NCBI GenBank assembly: GCA_021819345.1
Contig: JAKARG010000067.1
Span: 1 to 10,793 of the forward strand
DNA length: 10,793 bases
Direction: 5' to 3'
From: Actinomycetes bacterium
Lineage (GTDB): Bacteria > Actinomycetota > Acidimicrobiia > Acidimicrobiales > Palsa-688
Position 1 is the first letter of the stretch. Every line of letters begins with the position of its first letter. Below the pieces are notes generated by a model that saw only the letters and a program-made list of their open reading frames with translations, was not told the origin of the DNA and did no database searches. The position numbers and the translations under genes were made by a program. Positions 1 through 6,415 of the stretch are shown here, in pieces.

Positions 1-1032
1 GAGGTCGGCGGCGGGGGTGTCGTCGATCCGGGGGTCGGTGCGGCCCGTGGGGCGAGTGTTGGTGCGGGTCCTGGCGGCGCCGATGTCGGTGGTGCACGGG
101 CAGCGGTGGGTGCGGTGGAGTGGTGGGCGGCCGACTCCCGCTACCGGGTGGAGCGCAGCGTCAACCCCGAGGCCCGGGCTGGCTCGCGGGTGGAGCTGCG
201 GGTTCCGAGGAGGGGCGAGAAGAAGGCTCTGATGGAGATGGTCGTGGATAACGCCCGGGAAGAGCTGGCCCGTCACCGGCTCCGCCGGGCGTCGGACCAC
301 AACTCGAGGGCGCGAGCGCTGAACGCCCTCCAAGAGGCGCTCGACCTGCCCGTCGCACCCCTGCGGATCGAGTGCTACGACATGAGCCACCTGCAGGGCA
401 GCGACTACGTGGGGTCGATGGTCGTGATGGAGGACGGCATCGCCCGCCCCTCGGAGTACCGGCGCTTCAAGGTCCGCACCGTCGAGGGCAGCGACGACTA
501 CGCGGCGATGGAGGAGGTCCTCGGGCGGAGGCTCGCTGCCTACCTGGAGGACAGGGACAAGCCGGTCGAGGACCGCAAGCGCCGCTTTGCCTATCCACCC
601 CAGCTGCTGCTCGTCGACGGCGGCAAGGGCCAGCTCGGAGTGGCGGAGGCGGTCGTCGGCCGGCTCGGCCTGGCAGCGGAGATCCCGGTTGCCGCACTGG
701 CCAAGCAGTTCGAGGAGGTCTACCGGCCGGGAAGGGCCGAACCGCTGCGGATACCCCGCTCATCCGAGGCGCTGTACCTGTTGCAGCAGGTTCGCGACGA
801 GGCGCACCGCTTCGCGATCGCCTACCACCGCAGCCTGCGCGCCAAGCGGGTGACCACCTCCTCCCTCGACGGCATCCCCGGTCTCGGACCGGCTCGACGC
901 CGGCGCCTCGTCTCGGAGCTGGGTGGGGTCAAGGCCACCAAGGGAGCGTCGCTCGAGGACCTCCGAGCCCTTCCCTGGCTACCCGAGGCGGTGGCGATCG
1001 CCACCTTCCGAGCGCTCCACCCCGAGGAGTGA
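1..1032 (+). CDS. uvrC: UvrABC system protein C (excinuclease subunit), 3' part
   Basis: The frame is open from the first base, so this is the C-terminal 343 residues of UvrC; the N-terminal GIY-YIG nuclease domain lies outside the window. UvrC makes the dual incisions of nucleotide excision repair with UvrA and UvrB in the cytoplasm. Visible are the start of the RNase H-like 5'-incision nuclease domain, with the conserved RVPRRGEKKAL stretch near 200-230, the YDMSH Asp (379-381), the LLVDGGKGQL Asp (616-618) and the DEAHR His (805-807), all expected catalytic positions. A helix-hairpin-helix tail follows (LDGIPGLGPARRRRL, then a second hairpin ending near 1020). Unusually, the first 35-40 residues visible are Gly/Ala/Val-rich and low complexity, just before the nuclease domain where other UvrC proteins have ordinary sequence. 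The gene converges on the next, minus-strand gene. Identity is certain; the nature of the Gly-rich stretch is open. Confidence 0.96.
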   Translation, partial: EVGGGGVVDPGVGAARGASVGAGPGGADVGGARAAVGAVEWWAADSRYRVERSVNPEARAGSRVELRVPRRGEKKALMEMVVDNAREELARHRLRRASDHNSRARALNALQEALDLPVAPLRIECYDMSHLQGSDYVGSMVVMEDGIARPSEYRRFKVRTVEGSDDYAAMEEVLGRRLAAYLEDRDKPVEDRKRRFAYPPQLLLVDGGKGQLGVAEAVVGRLGLAAEIPVAALAKQFEEVYRPGRAEPLRIPRSSEALYLLQQVRDEAHRFAIAYHRSLRAKRVTTSSLDGIPGLGPARRRRLVSELGGVKATKGASLEDLRALPWLPEAVAIATFRALHPEE

Positions 1033-1065
1033 CGTGTCGGCTCGCGGCGTGACGGGCCGGCCCAC

Positions 1066-1140
1066 GGCTTGGTGCCCGGGTCGGCTCCCGGGCTTGGTGC
1101 CCGGGTCGGCTCCGGGCGTGGTGCCCGCGTCGCCGGCCCG
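1066..1140. repeat. 25-bp tandem repeat, about three copies
   Basis: Copies at 1066-1090 and 1091-1115 differ at one position (core GGCTTGGTGCCCGGGTCGGC); a third, degenerate copy covers about 1116-1140. It fills most of the 132-bp spacer between the convergent ends of uvrC and the minus-strand gene. Each unit contains a self-complementary segment, described in the terminator entry. Confidence 0.8.
1074..1117. terminator. Two tandem hairpins between convergent genes, possible bidirectional terminator
   Basis: Hairpin 1 pairs GCCCGGG (1074-1080) with CCCGGGC (1087-1093) around a 6-nt loop. Hairpin 2 pairs GCCCGG (1099-1104) with CCGGGC (1112-1117) around a 7-nt loop. The position between two converging genes fits a terminator for both strands. 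No T-run follows on either strand, so this would be a U-less type, as is common in high-GC Actinobacteria. The function is inferred; the stems are read directly. Confidence 0.4.
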
Positions 1141-1164
1141 ACCCAGCGCCTGCACGCCGGCCCC

Positions 1165-2115
1165 TCAGCCGGCTGCCGCCTCGAGGGCGAGGGCGCGGCG
1201 TACCTCGCCGATGATCCGCGACCCTTCGCCGACCACGTCCCGCCAGGAGTAGACGAGGACCAGCAGTCCCGACATCCCGAGATCGTTGCGCCGACGGGCA
1301 TCGTGGGCCATCTGCTCCGGCGACCAGTGGAAGCTGAAGCCGTCGACCTCCACGAACACGCGCTCGGAGAGCTGAACGTCGAGCCGGTAGCAGCCACTGC
1401 TACCGGCGCGGACCTCGACACCGAGTGGCACGATCCCCGCACTGGCCAGGAGGAAGAGGAGCCGACGCTCCAGAGCGCTCGGCTCGGGTGCTCCGCTGAA
1501 CCCCCGCCGTCGGAGCGCCGCCCGCAGCGTCGCCGGCCCGCGACGACCACGGCCGCCGAGTCGACCGACCTCGGCTTCGAGCGCCGGCACCGACACCAGG
1601 CGGGAGCAGATCGCGGTGTCGACCAGCGAGTCCAGGTCCGCCTCGCCGAGCTCGCCCGCAAGGTCGACGAGGGTCCGAAGCGGATCGGTGCATGCGAACC
1701 CACGCCGCTCGCAGCGGCGGGGTGACGGTGGTGCCGGCCGGTGCACCTTCGCGCCGAGCACCCGGGCAGGTCCGGATCGCTCGACGCTCAGCTCTGGCAC
1801 GTCGGGTGCTGAGGTCATGCCCCAGAGCCATGCGGCCGAGGAGTGCGAAGCGACCGCAGAGGGTCCTCCCCTGCGCAGGGCGATCTCCAGGCGCTGCTCC
1901 GGGCAGTCGGGCACCGCCCGGCTCCGAACGAGCCCGCCGGGGAGGGCTTCCCACTCCCCTCGCTCCACCCGAGTTGCGACCTGGGCCCGGTCGATCCCGA
2001 GTGCCCGTAGCTCCCATCGGCTCACGACTCCGTGGTGCCGGCGGAACCTGGCTTGGAGCTCTTTGACGTCCTGTGTCTGTCTCACAGTACTTGATGTTAT
2101 CAGCACCTTTTCCAT
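1165..2115 (-). CDS. AbiEi-like N-terminal domain plus DUF559 (PD-(D/E)XK-like) C-terminal domain protein
   Basis: This is a 316-residue protein. Residues about 17-65 (VKELQARFRRHHGVVSRWEL and onward) resemble the winged-helix N-terminal domain of AbiEi-type (type IV) antitoxins. Residues about 212-312 resemble DUF559, a Vsr/PD-(D/E)XK nuclease-like fold: E216 in SALERRLL, D246 in YRLDV, then E256 and D258 in VFVEVDG, H263, and the RRRNDLGMSG segment. Both assignments come from recalled family patterns. Single-gene proteins of this layout are widespread and often multicopy in Actinobacteria; their role is not established. No AbiEii nucleotidyltransferase toxin gene lies beside it. The ATG at 2115 has only a weak GGGA upstream. 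An in-frame GTG at 2085 sits 8 nt after a TAACAT -10-like hexamer and would remove ten residues that lie outside the domain. The first ~50 bp are markedly AT-richer than the rest. The gene converges on uvrC. Confidence 0.85.
   Translation of the reverse strand: MEKVLITSSTVRQTQDVKELQARFRRHHGVVSRWELRALGIDRAQVATRVERGEWEALPGGLVRSRAVPDCPEQRLEIALRRGGPSAVASHSSAAWLWGMTSAPDVPELSVERSGPARVLGAKVHRPAPPSPRRCERRGFACTDPLRTLVDLAGELGEADLDSLVDTAICSRLVSVPALEAEVGRLGGRGRRGPATLRAALRRRGFSGAPEPSALERRLLFLLASAGIVPLGVEVRAGSSGCYRLDVQLSERVFVEVDGFSFHWSPEQMAHDARRRNDLGMSGLLVLVYSWRDVVGEGSRIIGEVRRALALEAAAG
2094..2099 (-). promoter_or_regulatory. Candidate -10 box for the AbiEi-DUF559 gene
   Basis: TAACAT on the minus strand (TAnnnT pattern) lies 8 nt before an in-frame GTG at 2085, a spacing that would give a leaderless transcript. 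A second TAnnnT match, TAGTAT, lies just upstream of the ATG at 2115. No convincing -35 was found. It lies in the only AT-rich patch of the region. Confidence 0.3.
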
Positions 2116-2256
2116 ACTATTCCCATCACGGGCCCTGGCCTAGAGATCCGTCGTGGTGGTCCGCAGGGTCCAGCCGGGCACGGCTAGACGCCGCTGGGCA
2201 GCCCGCCGGCGAGTGGCCCGACCCCGCCGGCGCGGAGGCCCGGGCCCGCCGCCTGG

Positions 2257-2313
2257 GTGGCCCGACCCCGCCCTGGTGGCCCGACCTCGCCTGGGTGGCC
2301 CGACCCCGCGGCG
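2257..2313. repeat. 19-bp tandem repeat, three copies
   Basis: Copies lie at 2257-2275, 2276-2294 and 2295-2313; the unit is GTGGCCCGACCCCGCCCTG with 2-4 mismatches between copies. A fourth GTGGCCCGACC core lies upstream at 2213-2223. An 8-bp inverted repeat overlaps the array: CGCCTGGG (2288-2295) with CCCAGGCG (2327-2334). Confidence 0.8.
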
Positions 2314-2337
2314 GGCGAATTGTCCGCCCAGGCGGGT

Positions 2338-2434
2338 GAACTGGGCGCGCTCTCGCAACCTCGGCGCGCAATCGGGGCCAAAACCCCGCGCTACTGCACC
2401 CAGCTCCGTCTTCCGCGCCCGGCTCACCCAGTTC
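2338..2434. repeat. 97-bp segment bounded by 8-bp inverted repeats with an internal hairpin
   Basis: GAACTGGG (2338-2345) is the exact reverse complement of CCCAGTTC (2427-2434). Nested inside, GGGCGCG (2343-2349) complements CGCGCCC (2414-2420), which would compete with the outer arm for three bases. A central hairpin pairs CGGGG (2373-2377) with CCCCG (2384-2388) around the loop CCAAAA. This could be a structured RNA, a degraded small repeat element, or chance pairing in GC-rich DNA. Confidence 0.45.
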
Positions 2435-2501
2435 GGGGACCCGAGGGCCAGGACCGGGGGGGCGCAGGGCCAGGGCCGGAGGACCGATGGCTGCGGCGCC
2501 G

Positions 2502-2551
2502 AGGGCCGTAGGGCTGCAGGGCCGAGGGCCGCAGGGCCATAGGGCCACAGG
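2502..2551. repeat. Octamer array (AGGGCCNN), six units
   Basis: Units start at 2502, 2510, 2518, 2525, 2533 and 2541 with a trailing AGG at 2549. All are AGGGCCNN-like; the second has CT in place of CC and the third is 7 bp. Related AGGGC motifs occur just upstream from about 2465. The array ends about 78 bp before the methyltransferase start codon. Confidence 0.75.
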
Positions 2552-2616
2552 AACTGGAGGCAGCAGGGAACCCGACCGAGACCCCGCAGTCGCCGTCTCT
2601 CGGGATCGCATGACCG

Positions 2617-2622
2617 TAGGAT
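2617..2622 (+). promoter_or_regulatory. Candidate -10 box for a leaderless methyltransferase transcript
   Basis: TAGGAT (TAnnnT) ends 7 nt before the ATG at 2630. Initiation at the usual distance would start the mRNA on or next to the A of the start codon. No Shine-Dalgarno sequence precedes the ATG, consistent with leaderless translation. The -35 is not recognisable. Confidence 0.45.
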
Positions 2623-2629
2623 CGAACCC

Positions 2630-3397
2630 ATGCCCGGTGACAGCTCCCCGGCGGTGCACCTCCCGCCGGAGGTGGCGCAGCTGTGGGAGGCCAATGCGGC
2701 GTGGTGGACCGAGCAGTTCACCGAGGGGGCCGACCCCGAGTACGCCGAGCAGATCCTGCCGACCGTGGCCCGCCACCTCGCCGGAGCCCGGCGAGTGCTC
2801 GACGTCGGCTGCGGCGAGGGCCAGGTCTCCCGGCTGGCCGCTCGACTGGAAGGGGTCGACCTGAGCGTCGGCGTCGACCCGACCTGGCAGATGCTCCAGG
2901 TGGCCCGGCGTCGAGCGGGGACGACCGGCATCGTGCAGGGCGGAGCTGCGGCACTACCGCTACGGGACGCCTCGGTGGATGCCGTGGTCGCCTGCTTGGT
3001 CTTCGAGCACGTCGAGGCCGTCGACGAGGCCATCGCCGAGGTCGGGAGGGTGCTCAGCCCCGGTGGCCGCTTCGTGTTCCTCCTCAACCACCCCCTCCTC
3101 CAGGTACCGGAATCCGGCTGGATCGACGACACCATCCTCGGTGAGCAGTACTGGCGCATCGGTGCCTACCTGAGGGAGGACCACCGGGTCGAGGAAGTGG
3201 CGAAGAACGTGTGGGTACCCTTCATCCACCGGCCCCTATCCCGCTACGTGGCTGCGATCGTCTCCGCCGGAATGGTGGTCACCGGGATGGAGGAGCCGGC
3301 CCCGCCTGCAGGCTTCCTGGCGCTCGCCTCGGAGTACGTGGACGCCGCCACGATCCCCCGTCTGCTCGTCCTGCGGTCCGAGAAGCTGCGCACCTGA
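2630..3397 (+). CDS. Class I SAM-dependent methyltransferase (Methyltransf_11-like)
   Basis: The protein has 255 residues. The SAM-binding motif I, VLDVGCGEG, is at residues 56-64; an acidic residue at the end of strand 2 (GVDPT, D83) would hold the ribose hydroxyls; motif II/III follow as ALPLRDASVDAVVACLVFEHV (about 108-128) and VGRVLSPGGRFVFLLNHP (138-155). This is the usual Rossmann-like methyltransferase core and the region after 155 should form the substrate cap. The substrate cannot be told from sequence; small-molecule, quinone-like or tRNA substrates are all possible. There is no signal peptide, so it is cytoplasmic. The ATG lacks a Shine-Dalgarno sequence but has a -10-like box at leaderless distance. 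It lies upstream of rapZ on the same strand, 76 bp away, and is not a usual member of the uvrC-rapZ neighbourhood. Family is confident; function is unknown. Confidence 0.9.
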   Translation: MPGDSSPAVHLPPEVAQLWEANAAWWTEQFTEGADPEYAEQILPTVARHLAGARRVLDVGCGEGQVSRLAARLEGVDLSVGVDPTWQMLQVARRRAGTTGIVQGGAAALPLRDASVDAVVACLVFEHVEAVDEAIAEVGRVLSPGGRFVFLLNHPLLQVPESGWIDDTILGEQYWRIGAYLREDHRVEEVAKNVWVPFIHRPLSRYVAAIVSAGMVVTGMEEPAPPAGFLALASEYVDAATIPRLLVLRSEKLRT

Positions 3398-3403
3398 CCC
3401 GGC

Positions 3404-3433
3404 GGCCGGCGGCTGCACGGCCGGCGGCTGCAC
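3404..3433. repeat. 15-bp perfect tandem duplication
   Basis: GGCCGGCGGCTGCAC occurs at 3404-3418 and again, exactly, at 3419-3433, just after the methyltransferase stop codon and before the rapZ promoter region. Confidence 0.85.
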
Positions 3434-3461
3434 GACCCCGCCGCCCCGAACCCCGGGCTGG

Positions 3462-3467
3462 CACAAT
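3462..3467 (+). promoter_or_regulatory. Candidate -10 box for rapZ
   Basis: CACAAT ends 6 nt before the GTG start at 3474. It matches TATAAT at four positions but lacks the initial T. The spacing fits a leaderless mRNA, and no Shine-Dalgarno sequence is present at a good distance. No -35 is evident. Confidence 0.35.
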
Positions 3468-3473
3468 GCCGGA

Positions 3474-4322
3474 GTGGTCGAGTACCTGATCATCACCGGG
3501 CTCTCGGGGGCCGGCAGGTCCCAGGCGGGCGCCACCCTCGAGGACCTCGGTTGGTTCGTGATCGACAACATGCCCACCGAGCTCATCACCAAGGTCGCCG
3601 AGCTGACCTCCCGACCGGGGTCGACCACGGGTCGGGTCGCTCTCGTGGTGGGACGGGATGCCACCCAACTGGAGCAGCTGCAGGCTGCCGTGACCCAGCT
3701 CCGCCTCGACGGGGTGCGGGTGAGGGTGCTCTACCTGGAAGCCAGCGATGAGGTCCTCGTCCAGCGCTTCGAAGGGACCCGCCGGCGCCACCCGGTAGAG
3801 CGCGACGGGGTCATCGATGCGATCGACATCGAGCGGCACCGGCTCCGGCCGGTCAGGGAGATGGCGGACCTGGTGGTCGACACGAGCGACACCAACGTGC
3901 ACCAGCTCCGGGAGCGCCTGGTGGAGATGTTCTCCGACTCGACCTCGCAGACGATGAGGCTGAGGGTCCTCTCCTTCGGGTTCAAGTACGGCGTCCCGCG
4001 CGACGTGGACAGCATCCTCGACGTCCGCTTCCTGCCCAACCCCTACTGGATCGAGCCGCTGAGGCCCTTCACCGGACTCGACCAGCCGGTGCGCGACTGG
4101 GTGCTCGGCCATCCTGCGGCGGTCGAGTTCCTCGATCGGGTCGACGACCTGTTCGGCTTCCTGCTGCCCGCGTACGCCGGGGAGGCCAAGGCCTACCTGA
4201 CGATCGCGCTCGGATGTACCGGGGGGAGGCACCGGTCGGTGGTCCTGGCCAACGCGCTCGCAGGACGGGTCCGGGAGAGGGGCTACGAGCCCGCCATCCA
4301 CCACCGCGACATCGACCGCTGA
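3474..4322 (+). CDS. rapZ: RNase adapter / nucleotide-binding protein RapZ (YvcJ family)
   Basis: The 282-residue length is typical of the family. The P-loop is GLSGAGRS (9-16), with Arg where the classic Walker A has Lys; Mycobacterium homologues also deviate here. DLGWFVIDNMP (25-34) and VVDTS (134-138) are further family signatures. The C-terminal domain has SFGFKYGVP (167-175), DVRFLPNPYW (183-192) and GCTGGRHRSV (247-256), the last in the region used for RNA or ligand contacts in E. coli RapZ. In E. coli, RapZ delivers the GlmZ sRNA to RNase E and senses glucosamine-6-phosphate; in Gram-positives the protein binds nucleotides and its role is less clear. No GlmZ-like RNA is seen here. The GTG start is the only in-frame choice near the N-terminal strand. 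yvcK begins 3 bp after the stop, so the two are almost certainly co-transcribed. Confidence 0.97.
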   Translation: MVEYLIITGLSGAGRSQAGATLEDLGWFVIDNMPTELITKVAELTSRPGSTTGRVALVVGRDATQLEQLQAAVTQLRLDGVRVRVLYLEASDEVLVQRFEGTRRRHPVERDGVIDAIDIERHRLRPVREMADLVVDTSDTNVHQLRERLVEMFSDSTSQTMRLRVLSFGFKYGVPRDVDSILDVRFLPNPYWIEPLRPFTGLDQPVRDWVLGHPAAVEFLDRVDDLFGFLLPAYAGEAKAYLTIALGCTGGRHRSVVLANALAGRVRERGYEPAIHHRDIDR

Positions 4323-4325
4323 CCG

Positions 4326-5339
4326 ATGGCCGATGACGCAGGGGCCGATGACCGCGGGCCGGGCCCATCCGGCTACGGGCGCCACGAGCCAGCCGGGCCG
4401 ATGACCGCCGGGCAGGACCAGCCGGCCCCGGGCGCCGGCCCGAAGGTGACCGCAGTAGGCGGAGGCCACGGACTTTCGAGCACCCTGCGTGCGCTACGCC
4501 GCTACACCGCTCGGGTCACCGCTGTGGTCTCGGTCGCCGACGACGGAGGCTCGAGCGGCCGGCTCCGCCGGAGCACCGGGCTGCCCGCCCCCGGTGACCT
4601 GCGCCGCTGCCTGGTGGCCCTCGCCGACCCCACTTCGCTCTGGGCGCGGGCCTTCGAGCACCGCTTCGTCGGGGGAGAGCTCGACGGCCATGCCCTCGGG
4701 AACTTGGTGATCGCCGGCCTGGCGGGCGTGACCGGAGACTTCCGCTCGGCCCTGATCGAGTCCGCCCGCCTGCTCGGAGTACAGGGGCGGGTGCTGCCGG
4801 CGACCGCCGGCGGGGTGGTGCTGAAGGGCGATGTCGACGGCGTCGACGTGGTCGGCCAGGCCCGGCTGAGCAAGAGCCTCCGGCCGATCGGGGCGGTCTC
4901 GATCGTCCCGGCCGACGCTCCTGCAGACCCAGACGCCGCGGCTGCGGTCGCCGACGCCGACCAGGTGGTGCTCGGACCGGGGTCGCTATTCACGAGCGTG
5001 CTCGCCGCCTGCGTGGTCCCGGGGATCCGCGACGCGCTCTCCAGCCGGACCGAGGGGACGGTCTATGTCACCAACCTGCGCCCTCAGCTGCCGGAGACCG
5101 CCGGCATGGACGCAGCCGATCTCCTGCGTTGCGTGCTCGACCACAGGGTGGTGGTCCACGACGTGCTGGTGGACTCGGCCGCCGCACCGGCGGAGCGCGA
5201 GGCCCTGGCCACCCTGGCCACCGGCACGGGACCGAGGGTGCACTTCGCAGCGCTCGGCCGACCCGACCGCTCGGCGCACGACCCCCTGGCGCTCGGAGAG
5301 GCCCTGGCGTCGCTGGTGCCCCGCCGCCCCGGCCCGTAG
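4326..5339 (+). CDS. yvcK: YvcK/CofD-like family protein (gluconeogenesis factor)
   Basis: The protein has 337 residues. Motifs in order: VTAVGGGHGLSSTLRALR (41-58), SVADDGGSSGRLR (69-81), PGDLRRCLVALA (89-100), HALGNL (122-127) and LGPGSLFTSVL (216-226), followed by the VPGI segment. YvcK proteins resemble the CofD transferase fold, bind UDP-sugars in Bacillus, and are needed for normal cell shape and growth on gluconeogenic carbon sources; they are cytoplasmic. The N-terminal 38 residues before the first strand are Asp/Gly/Pro-rich and not conserved. Two in-frame ATGs exist: 4326, 3 bp after rapZ, and 4401, which would shorten the extension to about 13 residues. Neither has a strong Shine-Dalgarno sequence, so the start is uncertain. 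In most Actinomycetota whiA follows yvcK; here gap follows after 50 bp. Confidence 0.94.
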   Translation: MADDAGADDRGPGPSGYGRHEPAGPMTAGQDQPAPGAGPKVTAVGGGHGLSSTLRALRRYTARVTAVVSVADDGGSSGRLRRSTGLPAPGDLRRCLVALADPTSLWARAFEHRFVGGELDGHALGNLVIAGLAGVTGDFRSALIESARLLGVQGRVLPATAGGVVLKGDVDGVDVVGQARLSKSLRPIGAVSIVPADAPADPDAAAAVADADQVVLGPGSLFTSVLAACVVPGIRDALSSRTEGTVYVTNLRPQLPETAGMDAADLLRCVLDHRVVVHDVLVDSAAAPAEREALATLATGTGPRVHFAALGRPDRSAHDPLALGEALASLVPRRPGP

Positions 5340-5377
5340 GCTCTCGCTGCGGACGGTTGGACGCGGCGAGACGAGAC

Positions 5378-5384
5378 GAGAGGA
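5378..5384 (+). promoter_or_regulatory. Ribosome binding site of gap
   Basis: GAGAGGA lies 5 nt before ATG 5390. It fixes the start of gap, because the frame stays open far upstream into yvcK. Confidence 0.7.
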
Positions 5385-5389
5385 CGGCG

Positions 5390-6397
<1,008 letters not shown>

Positions 6398-6415
6398 GCC
6401 TTGCCTGCGCCGAGC

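Larger units (their letters stand above)
2116..2629. other. 514-bp repeat-rich intergenic region without a credible gene
   Basis: The spacer lies between the minus-strand AbiEi-DUF559 gene and the methyltransferase. It is extremely GC-rich and its open frames translate to Arg/Pro/Gly-rich sequence with no family resemblance and strong repetition, so I do not call genes in it. It contains a 19-bp tandem repeat, inverted repeats and an octamer array (listed separately), and at its right end a candidate promoter for the methyltransferase. I saw no tRNA or transposase remnant. Confidence 0.7.

Noticed and set aside
2153..2542. A plus-strand open frame of 129 codons across the 19-bp and octamer repeats.
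   Set aside because: The translation is repetitive Arg/Pro/Gly with no domain, ribosome binding site or codon bias of a gene.
2116..2629. A CRISPR array or satellite-type mobile element in the repeat-rich spacer.
   Set aside because: Repeat units are short (8-19 bp), directly adjacent with no unique spacers, and no cas, transposase or integrase gene is present.
2140..3159. A minus-strand open frame of 339 codons through the repeat-rich spacer and the methyltransferase.
   Set aside because: Its sequence is low complexity and Arg/Pro/Ser-rich and is antisense to a clear methyltransferase; it is explained by composition.
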